Below, piece after piece: positions 57,335-64,000 of a stretch of DNA of 64,000 bases. Source of the DNA: Nocardioides jiangxiensis (GTDB lineage Bacteria; Actinomycetota; Actinomycetes; Propionibacteriales; Nocardioidaceae). The stretch covers positions 992,001 through 1,056,000 of the forward strand of contig NZ_JAUQTA010000001.1 of NCBI RefSeq assembly GCF_030580915.1, in the 5' to 3' direction. Position numbers and translations under genes: made by a program. The notes under the pieces are model-generated. The model had not been told where the DNA came from. It saw only the letters and a program-made list of their open reading frames with translations, and searched no databases. How positions within the stretch are numbered: position 1 is the first letter of the stretch; each line of letters starts with the position of its first letter.

Positions 57335-57835
57335 TCAGCCCTCGACGTAGGTCCGGTCGAGGATGACGGTGATGCGGTCGGGCTTCATCGGGTCGACGGC
57401 GGGCCGGATCCGGCGGATGCCGAGGTCCTGGCCGAGGAGCTTCGCGGCTGCCTCGAGGCGGGGTCCGTAGTAGACCGTCGGCGCGGGGACGCTGCCGGGC
57501 CAGTTGTCGGTGCCGAGCACCTGCCAGCCGAGGGTCGACGCCTTCTCCGCGGTGCGCGCGGCCAGCTTCTTGATGCTCGAGGTGTTGTAGACCTCGACGT
57601 TGACCTCGTTGCGCTTGACCGGCTTCGGCGCCACCGAGGCAGTGGGGGCCACGCTGGGGCTGCCGGACTCCACCACGGTCGTGGAGGTGGTCGGCCTGGC
57701 CACCGGCTCGAGGTCGTCGCCGGAGTCGTGCTTGGCGATGAGGGCGATGCCGGCCATGGCCACGGCGACGACGCTCAGGACGACGACGAACGACGGGGCG
57801 GCTGCGCCCTGCTCGTCACGGGTGCGACGGGCCAC
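57335..57835 (-). CDS. LytR_C-domain membrane protein (VirR/Rv0431-like)
   Basis: 166 aa from a GTG. One membrane helix (FVVVLSVVAVAMAGIALIA), a Ser/Thr/Pro linker and a LytR C-terminal domain (VNVEVYNTSSIKKLAARTAE, VLGTDNWPGSVPAPTVYYG). The pairing with a DUF3263 gene directly upstream matches Rv0430-Rv0431 of mycobacteria, where Rv0431 (VirR) affects the cell envelope and vesicles. 2 nt separate it from the DUF3263 stop. Confidence 0.8.
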   Translation of the reverse strand: MARRTRDEQGAAAPSFVVVLSVVAVAMAGIALIAKHDSGDDLEPVARPTTSTTVVESGSPSVAPTASVAPKPVKRNEVNVEVYNTSSIKKLAARTAEKASTLGWQVLGTDNWPGSVPAPTVYYGPRLEAAAKLLGQDLGIRRIRPAVDPMKPDRITVILDRTYVEG

Positions 57836-57837
57836 GC

Positions 57838-58134
57838 TCAGAGCTCGAATCCGAGTCGACGGGCGGACCGCTGGCGCTGACGCGCGGCGCGCAGTCGGCG
57901 GAGGCGACGGACCAGCAGCGGGTCGGCCTCGAGCGCCTCGGGCTTGTCGATCAGGGCGTTGAGCACCTGGTAGTAGCGCGTCGAGGACATGTCGAACTTC
58001 TCGCGGACCGCCTGCTCCTTGGCGCCGGCGAACTTCCACCACTGGCGCTCGAACTCGAGGATGGCGCGATCGCGCTCCGTGAGCGAGGCGCCCTCGGCAC
58101 CCTCGCCCTGGTTGACCGTCTCGGCGGCGTCCAT
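57838..58134 (-). CDS. DUF3263 protein
   Basis: 98 aa. The family core LTERDRAILEFERQWWKFAG and FDMSSTRYYQVLNALID is present almost complete, followed by a basic tail RLRRLRAARQRQRSARRLGF. Predicted helix-turn-helix-like and possibly DNA-binding. Function unknown. Start ATG 58134 with AGGGG upstream; the longer open frame to 58398 lacks family similarity. Confidence 0.88.
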   Translation of the reverse strand: MDAAETVNQGEGAEGASLTERDRAILEFERQWWKFAGAKEQAVREKFDMSSTRYYQVLNALIDKPEALEADPLLVRRLRRLRAARQRQRSARRLGFEL

Positions 58135-58361
58135 GCGTTTCGACCCCTTCGCGCTGAACCCAGAACTGCGTCCGACTGACCGGACGCACCCATCCTGACA
58201 CGTAATCACAGGCATGTCATTCGCTCCGGCGGCGTGCCTGGAGACGCCCGGAAACGCCTGTGAACAGTTGTGACGAATGGGGCGCGATCGCTGGACAGGA
58301 CCGGTCAACCACGCGAAGATCCTGCTGGGAGGTACGTCACATTCCTGAGAGGACCCTGCCC

Positions 58362-58766
58362 GTGACCGACACGAACACGGTTGCCGCACTGCGCGCACTC
58401 GACCGTTTCTCCGGCCTGACCGACGCCGAGCTCAAGCTGATCGCCGACCACGGCACGGCCGTCCACATCCCCGCCCACTGGGGCCTGATCTGGGAGAAGA
58501 CCCCGGCGGACAAGGCGTACATCATCCTGTCGGGCGAGGTCTCGGTCCGGAAGGGCCGCGAGGAGATCGCCCGCCTCGGCCCGGGCGACACCGTCGGCGA
58601 GTCCGCCATCGTCGGCCACCGCCTGCGCACGGCGTCCGTCGTATCGGTCACCGACCTCGAGGTCCTGCACTTCACCAACGAGGCCGTCGCCGAGCTCATG
58701 GCGAAGTCGGCGACCTTCAAGAACGCCCTCGAGACCACGACCGCCGAGCGCCTCGGAGACAGCTGA
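58362..58766 (+). CDS. Single-domain cyclic-nucleotide-binding protein
   Basis: 134 aa from a GTG (GAGAGG 9 nt upstream). Only a cNMP-binding beta-roll: LWGLIWEK-like strand, ILSGEVSVRKGREEIARLGP, VGESAIVGHRLRTASV (phosphate-binding cassette GES...RTAS). There is no HTH or effector domain. Followed after 3 nt by a class III cyclase gene, so it may be a dedicated receptor. Confidence 0.85.
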   Translation: MTDTNTVAALRALDRFSGLTDAELKLIADHGTAVHIPAHWGLIWEKTPADKAYIILSGEVSVRKGREEIARLGPGDTVGESAIVGHRLRTASVVSVTDLEVLHFTNEAVAELMAKSATFKNALETTTAERLGDS

Positions 58767-58769
58767 GCC

Positions 58770-59777
58770 TTGGACGAAGACCACGCGGAGGCCGGGGACC
58801 ACGGGTCCCCGGCCTCCGGCATGTCGCGGACGATCTACGACGACGTCACCCGGGCGATCCTCGGTGAGGACGCTCTCTACACGCGCACCCAGGTCTCCGC
58901 GGCCACGGGCATCGCCATGGAGCGCCTCACCGCGCTCTGGCGAGCGCTGGGCTTCCCCTCCACCGATGACGACGCCGTCCTGTTCACCGACGCCGACATC
59001 GCCGTGCTCGAGCTCCTCCCCCGGTTCCTCGAGCCGCTCGGCATGGAGGAGGGCGACGAGCTCACCTCGGCCCGCAGCATGGGCCGGTCGTTCAGCCGCC
59101 TGGCGGACTGGGAGGTCCGGCTCATGGCACGGGCACTCGCCGACGTGCCCCCCGACCAGCTCGGTGACGCCGTCGGCGAGATCCTGCCCGTGCTCCAGCA
59201 GCTGCAGGACTACGTCTGGCGCCGCCACCTCGCCCGCGCGGCGGGCCGCGCCCTCCTCGCCGCCGAGTCGGGCGCCGTCGAGAGCGGCGTCGGCTTCGTC
59301 GACATGGTCGCCTTCACCCGCACCAGCCGCGAGCTCTCGATGGGCGAGCTCGCCGCGCTCCTGGAGCGCTTCGACAGCACGGCCAGCGCCCTCGTCGCCT
59401 CCCACGGCGGCCGGGTGGTCAAGACCATCGGTGACGAGATCCTCTTCGTCGTCGACGACCCCCACGCGACCGCCGAGATCGCCAGCACCCTCGCCCTGCT
59501 CCACGAGGCGGACCCGAGCTTCCCCCAGGTCCGGGCGGGCGTCACGTGGGGCCCCGTGCTGCACCGCCTCGGCGACGTCTTCGGCGAGACGGTCAACATC
59601 GCCTCACGCCTCACCTCGCTCGCGCGGCCGGGCACGGTGCTGGCCAACCCCGCACTGGCCGAGCTCGTGGGCGACCGCTGGACGGTCCGCCGCATCCCGC
59701 CCGAGGCGGTGCGGGGCTACAGCCGCCTCGAGGCGTGGGTCGTCCGGCCCCCGGCGGCACGGCACGCCGCCGACTGA
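58770..59777 (+). CDS. Class III adenylate cyclase with N-terminal regulatory domain
   Basis: 335 aa from a TTG 3 nt after the previous stop (an ATG at 58821 is an alternative). N-terminal MerR/Rv1264-like helical region (about 20-150). The catalytic domain begins near 165: metal Asp in GFVDMVAFT, Lys in VKTIGDEI with metal Asp, the adenine-selective Asp in GDVFGE, and the transition-state pair in VNIASRL (Asn, Arg). All needed residues for cAMP formation are present. It probably feeds the neighbouring cNMP-binding protein. Confidence 0.88.
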   Translation: MDEDHAEAGDHGSPASGMSRTIYDDVTRAILGEDALYTRTQVSAATGIAMERLTALWRALGFPSTDDDAVLFTDADIAVLELLPRFLEPLGMEEGDELTSARSMGRSFSRLADWEVRLMARALADVPPDQLGDAVGEILPVLQQLQDYVWRRHLARAAGRALLAAESGAVESGVGFVDMVAFTRTSRELSMGELAALLERFDSTASALVASHGGRVVKTIGDEILFVVDDPHATAEIASTLALLHEADPSFPQVRAGVTWGPVLHRLGDVFGETVNIASRLTSLARPGTVLANPALAELVGDRWTVRRIPPEAVRGYSRLEAWVVRPPAARHAAD

Positions 59778-59808
59778 GCGGCGTACGGGCATGCCCTAGG
59801 GTCGAGGC

Positions 59809-61254
59809 ATGACCGCCTCCGGATCCGCCGACCTGGTCATCGTCGCCAACCGACTCCCGGTCGACCGCGTCGTCGACACCGACGGCACGCTGCGGTGGCG
59901 GCGTTCGCCGGGCGGCCTCGTCTCCGCGCTCGAACCGGTCATGCGCGTCCACCAGGGCGCCTGGATCGGCTGGCCCGGTGGCACCGACGAGGAGCTCGAG
60001 CCGTTCGTGGAGGACGGCCTGCAGCTCGTGCCGGTCACCCTCAGTGCTCGTGAGGTCGAGGAGTTCTACGAGGGCTTCTCCAACGCCACGCTGTGGCCGC
60101 TGTACCACGACGTGGTCGCCAAGCCGCTGTTCAAGCGTGAGTGGTGGGAGGCCTACAAGCGCGTCAACCAGCGCTTCGCCGAGCGGGCGGCCGAGGTGGC
60201 AGCGCCGGGCGCGATGGTGTGGGTGCACGACTACCAGATGCAGCTCGTGCCGCAGATGCTGCGCGACCTCCGGCCGGACCTGAAGATCGGCTTCTTCCTC
60301 CACATCCCGTTCCCGCCCGCGGAGCTCTTCAACCAGCTGCCGTGGCGGCGCCAGGTCCTCGAGGGACTGCTCGGCGCCGACATCGTCGGCTTCCACCTCC
60401 CCGGCGGCGCGCAGAACTTCGTCCGCCTGGTCCGGACCCGGGTCGGGCACAAGACGCACCGCGACCTGATCACGCTGCCCGACGGCCGTCCGGTGCGTGC
60501 GGGCGCCTACCCGATCTCCATCGATGCCTCCGACTTCGAGGACCTGGCCCGCTCCCCCGAGGTGACGCGCCGGGCAGAGGCGATCCGCAAGGCCCTCGGC
60601 AACCCCAAGCGCGTACTGCTGGGTGTCGACCGGCTCGACTACACCAAGGGGATCTACCCCCGCCTCCGCGCGTACGCCGAGCTCGTCGCCGACGGCACGT
60701 TCGACGTCGAGGCCACGGTCTTCGTGCAGGTCGCCACGCCGTCACGCGAACGGGTCGACGAGTACCGACGGATGCGCGACGAGATCGACATGCTCGTGGG
60801 ACGCGTCAACGGAGACCTCGGCCGCATCGGCCGTCCCGCGATCTCCTACCTGCACTCCTCGTACCCGCGCGAGGAGATGGCTGCGCTCTACCGCGCCGCC
60901 GACATCATGGTCGTCACTCCCTACCGCGACGGCATGAACCTCGTCTGCAAGGAGTACGTCGCCTGCCGCTACGACAACGACGGCGCCCTGGTGCTGTCGG
61001 AGTTCGCCGGCGCGGCGCACGAGCTCAGCCAGGCGTGGCTGGTCAACCCCTACGACATCAACGGCATGAAGGCCGCGATCGTCGAGGCGGCGACCGCGGA
61101 CCCCAAGGAGATCACCCGCCGGATGAAGGCGATGCGGAAGACCGTCAGCGAGCACGACGTCGACCGCTGGGCGACCGGCTTCCTCGACGAGCTCGACGCG
61201 GTGAAGCCGATGAAGCCGCCGATCCGTCGGCGCCCGCGCCGTACGGCGGGCTGA
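59809..61254 (+). CDS. otsA: Trehalose-6-phosphate synthase
   Basis: 481 aa GT20 enzyme. N-terminal VIVANRLPVD, RRSPGGLVSAL, VHDYQMQLVPQML, LLGVDRLDYTKGI, and the donor-site region TPYRDGMNLVCKEYVA. It joins UDP-glucose and glucose-6-phosphate. TAGGGT (59797-59802) ends 6 nt before the ATG. Converges on the glutamate-synthase-like gene, 6 bp apart. Works with OtsB encoded nearby. Confidence 0.95.
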   Translation: MTASGSADLVIVANRLPVDRVVDTDGTLRWRRSPGGLVSALEPVMRVHQGAWIGWPGGTDEELEPFVEDGLQLVPVTLSAREVEEFYEGFSNATLWPLYHDVVAKPLFKREWWEAYKRVNQRFAERAAEVAAPGAMVWVHDYQMQLVPQMLRDLRPDLKIGFFLHIPFPPAELFNQLPWRRQVLEGLLGADIVGFHLPGGAQNFVRLVRTRVGHKTHRDLITLPDGRPVRAGAYPISIDASDFEDLARSPEVTRRAEAIRKALGNPKRVLLGVDRLDYTKGIYPRLRAYAELVADGTFDVEATVFVQVATPSRERVDEYRRMRDEIDMLVGRVNGDLGRIGRPAISYLHSSYPREEMAALYRAADIMVVTPYRDGMNLVCKEYVACRYDNDGALVLSEFAGAAHELSQAWLVNPYDINGMKAAIVEAATADPKEITRRMKAMRKTVSEHDVDRWATGFLDELDAVKPMKPPIRRRPRRTAG

Positions 61255-61260
61255 CCCGGA

Positions 61261-62814
61261 TCACCTGCCCGGCACGGCGACGTCCTCGGGCAGTCGCGGC
61301 TTCATGATCTCGGTGATCTCCTCGCGGATCATCTGCGACGGGACGCCCCAGCCCGGCTGGTAGCCGTACACGTCGTCGAGAGGACGCTTCGTGTGCAGGC
61401 CGTCCACCAGGTCGATGTCGTGCACGCTGAGCAGACCGGGGTGGGCGACCCCGCAGGCCTCGGCGACCTTGAGCAGGTCGCGGCGCATCGTCTTGAGGTA
61501 GTTGGCGACCCGGACGGACTTCAGCGCCGGGTCGAGGCCGTGGGCCAGCCACTTGTTCTGCGTGGCGACACCCGTCGGGCAGTGGTCCGTGTGGCACTTC
61601 TGCGCCTGGATGCAGCCCAGGGCGAGCATCGCTCCACGTGCGGTGTTGACCATGTCGGCACCCAGCGCGAAGGCGACGATCGCGTTCTCCGGGATGCCCA
61701 GCTTGGCCGAGCCGATGAAGGTCACCTCGTCGGTACGGCCGGCCTCGGCGTACAGCTTGTAGACGTTGGTGAACCCGAGCCGGTACGGCAGGGACACCGA
61801 GTCCGTGAAGACCAGCGGCGCGGCGCCGGTGCCGCCCTCGCCGCCGTCGATCGTGATGAAGTCGACGTTGCGGTCCGGGCCCGACTTGTCGAGCAGGTGG
61901 TGCCAGAAGTCCATGTGCCCCACGGCCGACTTGATGCCCACCGGCAGCCCGGTCTCCGAGGCGACCATCTCGACGAAGTCGAGCATCGAGTCGACATCGG
62001 TGAACGCCGTGTGGCGCGACGGGCTCGAGCAGTCCTTGCCCATCGGGATACCGCGGATCTGGGAGATCTCCTCGCTGATCTTGGCGGCCGGCAGCATGCC
62101 GCCCAGCCCGGGCTTCGCGCCTTGGCTGAGCTTGATCTCGATCGCCTTCACCGGCGCGGTCTGGACGACCTCCTTGAGCCGCTCGATGTCGAAGCGACCT
62201 CGTTCGTCACGGCAGCCGAAGTACGACGTACCGATCTGGAAGGTGATGTCACCACCCTGGCGGTGGTGGTCGGAGAGCGCCCCCTCGCCGGTGTTGTGGA
62301 GGACGCCGGCGAGCGCCGCGCCCTTGTTGAGGGCCTCGATGGCCGCCCCGGAGAGCGACCCGAAGCTCATCGCGGAGATGTTGACGACCGAGTTGGGACG
62401 GAAGGCGTGCCTGCGGCCGCGGGGGCCGCCGAGCACCTTCGCCGACGGGATCGCGACCTCCTCGCCCGCGTGGATCGCCGTGCTCGGCGCGACGTGGGAG
62501 AAGGTGCGGTGCTTGATGATCGGGTAGCCGACGTTGTTCTCCATGTCGTTGCCGGTGCCGAAGCCGAAGTAGTTGTTCTCGAGCTTGGAGGAGGCGTAGA
62601 CCCAGCGGCGCTGGTCGCGGCTGAACGGCCGCTCGACGTCGTCTCCCGTCACGATGTACTGGCGCAGCTCGGGGCCGATGCTCTCGAGCCAGTAGCGGGC
62701 GTTGGCGACGACGGGGAAGTTGCGCTTGAGCGCGTGCGTCTTCTGGGTGAGGTCGCGGGCGGCGAGCGCCCCGACTCCGGCCGCGCCGGCTGCTACCAGT
62801 GCTTTCCAGTTCAT
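61261..62814 (-). CDS. FMN-binding glutamate-synthase-family protein with membrane anchor
   Basis: 517 aa, only the FMN/3Fe-4S half of a glutamate synthase large subunit. N-terminal membrane helix (ALVAAGAAGVGALAARD), FMN-barrel motifs MSFGSLSGAAIEAL, IDGGEGGTGAAP, and the iron-sulfur cysteines CIQAQKCHTDHCPTG (C-x5-C-x4-C). No glutaminase domain, so it is not a complete GOGAT. Such GltS-like proteins are common in actinobacteria with unclear role. TAGACA 7 nt before the ATG. Confidence 0.85.
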   Translation of the reverse strand: MNWKALVAAGAAGVGALAARDLTQKTHALKRNFPVVANARYWLESIGPELRQYIVTGDDVERPFSRDQRRWVYASSKLENNYFGFGTGNDMENNVGYPIIKHRTFSHVAPSTAIHAGEEVAIPSAKVLGGPRGRRHAFRPNSVVNISAMSFGSLSGAAIEALNKGAALAGVLHNTGEGALSDHHRQGGDITFQIGTSYFGCRDERGRFDIERLKEVVQTAPVKAIEIKLSQGAKPGLGGMLPAAKISEEISQIRGIPMGKDCSSPSRHTAFTDVDSMLDFVEMVASETGLPVGIKSAVGHMDFWHHLLDKSGPDRNVDFITIDGGEGGTGAAPLVFTDSVSLPYRLGFTNVYKLYAEAGRTDEVTFIGSAKLGIPENAIVAFALGADMVNTARGAMLALGCIQAQKCHTDHCPTGVATQNKWLAHGLDPALKSVRVANYLKTMRRDLLKVAEACGVAHPGLLSVHDIDLVDGLHTKRPLDDVYGYQPGWGVPSQMIREEITEIMKPRLPEDVAVPGR

Positions 62815-62873
62815 GGTGACGTGTCTAGCGTCACGCCTGTTCCCTGTCGAGCGATTCCCGCTAGGTTTTCCGC

Positions 62874-64000
62874 ATGGATCTGATCCCCAAGCCCGATCAG
62901 GTCGCCTCCGCGGCGAGCAACGTCGCCAACAAGGTCCTCCACGGCGGGGTGGCCGACCTGCGACCGATGCCGCGCACGCTCATCGACGAGGGCCCGCTGC
63001 GCTTCGTCTACCGCTACGACCGGGCCGAGGGCGTGGACCCGTTCGGCGACCCGGTGCTGCTGGTCATGCCGCTGGCGGCGCCGTCGAGCTGCTACGACCT
63101 GCGGCGCTCGTGCTCGCTGGTGGAGCACTTCGTCAACGCCGGCCGGCCGACGTACCTCGTCGAGTACGGCGAGGTCGCCTTCAAGGACCGCGCGCTCGGC
63201 TTCGAGCACTGGGTCGACGAGGTGCTGCCCTCGGCCATCGACGCCGTGCACCGCGACACCGGTCGGCGCCCGGTCCACCTGGTCGCGTGGAGCCTGGGCG
63301 GCATCTTCTCGGTGCTCACGCTCGCGGCGCACACCGATCTCCCGGTCGCCTCGCTCACCACGCTCGGCTCCCCGTGGGACGTCGCGAAGGTGCCGCTCCT
63401 GGCGCCCGTGCGCCCGCTCCTCAACGCCAACATCCCCGAGCCGCTGCGGGTGATCACCAAGGGCTACCAGGTGCTCGGCGGCGCTCCGAGCACCCTGGTC
63501 CGCTGGGGCTTCCAGCTCTCGGCGGTGGACAAGCTGGTGACCAAGCCGCTCGTCACGGTGCAACACCTCGACGACACCGACTTCCTCGCCCAGCTGGAGG
63601 CGGTCGCGGCCTTCACGCGCGACATGACGGCCTACCCCGGCCGCACGTTCGGCCAGCTCTACCACCGGGTGATCCGCAACAACGAGCTCCGCACGGGACG
63701 CCTCGACCTGGGCGACCGCACCATCGACGTGCGCGACGTGAAGGTGCCGGTCCTGGTCATGGGAGGCCAGACCGACGGCATCGCACCGCTGGGAGCGGTT
63801 CGTCCGATCGTGGCCATGCTGAAGTCGGCTCCTGCGGTCCGGTGGGAGGCCGTCCCGGGCGGCCACCTGGGCATGGTCACCGGCCGGGCGGCGCGCGGCA
63901 CCACGTGGCCGCTGATCGACGCCTGGCTCGACCAGTGGGCCTCGGCCGGCACCTCGCGCATGGGGATCGGGGCCAACCCGAGGCGTCGCCACTCCTCCGC
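62874..64000 (+). CDS. PhaC-like alpha/beta hydrolase (copy 2), 3' end cut by the window
   Basis: At least 375 aa, open to the window edge. Strong similarity to the 375-1460 gene: LLVMPLAAPSSCYDLRRSCS against the other's LLVPPLGAQSLCFDLRQGCS, AWSLGG with Ser140, GSPWDVAKVPLLAP, and a C-terminal GGHLGMVTG. Ser in place of Cys again points to a hydrolase. ATG with TAGGTT (62862-62867) 6 nt upstream; divergent from the glutamate-synthase-like gene. The missing end lies beyond 64000. Confidence 0.82.
   Translation, partial: MDLIPKPDQVASAASNVANKVLHGGVADLRPMPRTLIDEGPLRFVYRYDRAEGVDPFGDPVLLVMPLAAPSSCYDLRRSCSLVEHFVNAGRPTYLVEYGEVAFKDRALGFEHWVDEVLPSAIDAVHRDTGRRPVHLVAWSLGGIFSVLTLAAHTDLPVASLTTLGSPWDVAKVPLLAPVRPLLNANIPEPLRVITKGYQVLGGAPSTLVRWGFQLSAVDKLVTKPLVTVQHLDDTDFLAQLEAVAAFTRDMTAYPGRTFGQLYHRVIRNNELRTGRLDLGDRTIDVRDVKVPVLVMGGQTDGIAPLGAVRPIVAMLKSAPAVRWEAVPGGHLGMVTGRAARGTTWPLIDAWLDQWASAGTSRMGIGANPRRRHSS

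Overview
This is a GC-rich actinobacterial chromosome segment, most probably from Nocardioides or a close relative in the Nocardioidaceae. The evidence is very high GC, an Mce lipid-import operon beside rpoBC, a DUF3263/LytR_C pair, XPB helicase, trehalose synthesis genes and many leaderless start codons. About 57 genes fill the window. No intergenic gap reaches 300 bp, and I see no insertion sequence, prophage, integrase, CRISPR array, rRNA or pseudogene. Two genes are cut by the window edges: a macro-domain gene (left) and an alpha/beta hydrolase (right).

Layout. 1-10.7 kb: mixed housekeeping and hypothetical genes, mostly minus strand (macro domain, PhaC-like hydrolase, topoisomerase IB, secreted propeller-like protein, methyltransferase, FAD/Fe-S oxidoreductase, double NUDIX, acyltransferase, small membrane protein, DUF4232). 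10.8-34.7 kb: a transcription/translation block read on the minus strand, tRNA-Trp, secE, nusG, rplK, rplA, a LolA/LppX-like protein, rplJ, rplL, then a complete 11-kb Mce importer (ATPase, two YrbE permeases, MceA-F, two Mce-associated proteins), then rpoB and rpoC. The Mce operon therefore sits between rplL and rpoB, genes that adjoin in many bacteria. 34.8-46.9 kb: aminotransferase, adenosine-deaminase-like enzyme, cold-shock protein, HAD phosphatase, ABC-2 exporter, XPB helicase with its partner, metalloprotease lipoprotein, GntR regulator and AlkB. 47-54.6 kb: groEL under two CIRCE operators, divergent from a large secreted RTX-type protein, then an SGNH hydrolase and cytochrome bd oxidase (cydAB). 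54.7-64 kb: a SAM-I riboswitch in front of a threonine-synthase-like gene and a ThiS/CysO-like sulfur carrier, trehalose phosphatase (otsB), DUF3263 and LytR_C genes, a cyclic-nucleotide-binding protein with a class III cyclase, trehalose-phosphate synthase (otsA), an FMN glutamate-synthase-like protein and a second PhaC-like hydrolase.

How the parts work together. The rpl/rpo genes show classical control elements: an L10 leader with an intrinsic attenuator before rplJ, a strong promoter before rpoB, and hairpins after rplA, nusG, rplL and rpoC. The Mce block encodes one complete lipid-import machine with its own ATPase. The most provocative unit is SAM riboswitch, ThrC-like enzyme, sulfur carrier ending in Gly-Gly-Cys. 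It looks like a SAM-repressed, protein-thiocarboxylate route to homocysteine/methionine rather than ordinary threonine synthesis.

A recurring architectural theme is a TANNNT -10 box placed 6-7 nt before a start codon, often fused to the terminator hairpin of the preceding gene. This implies widespread leaderless transcription with compact insulation between genes.
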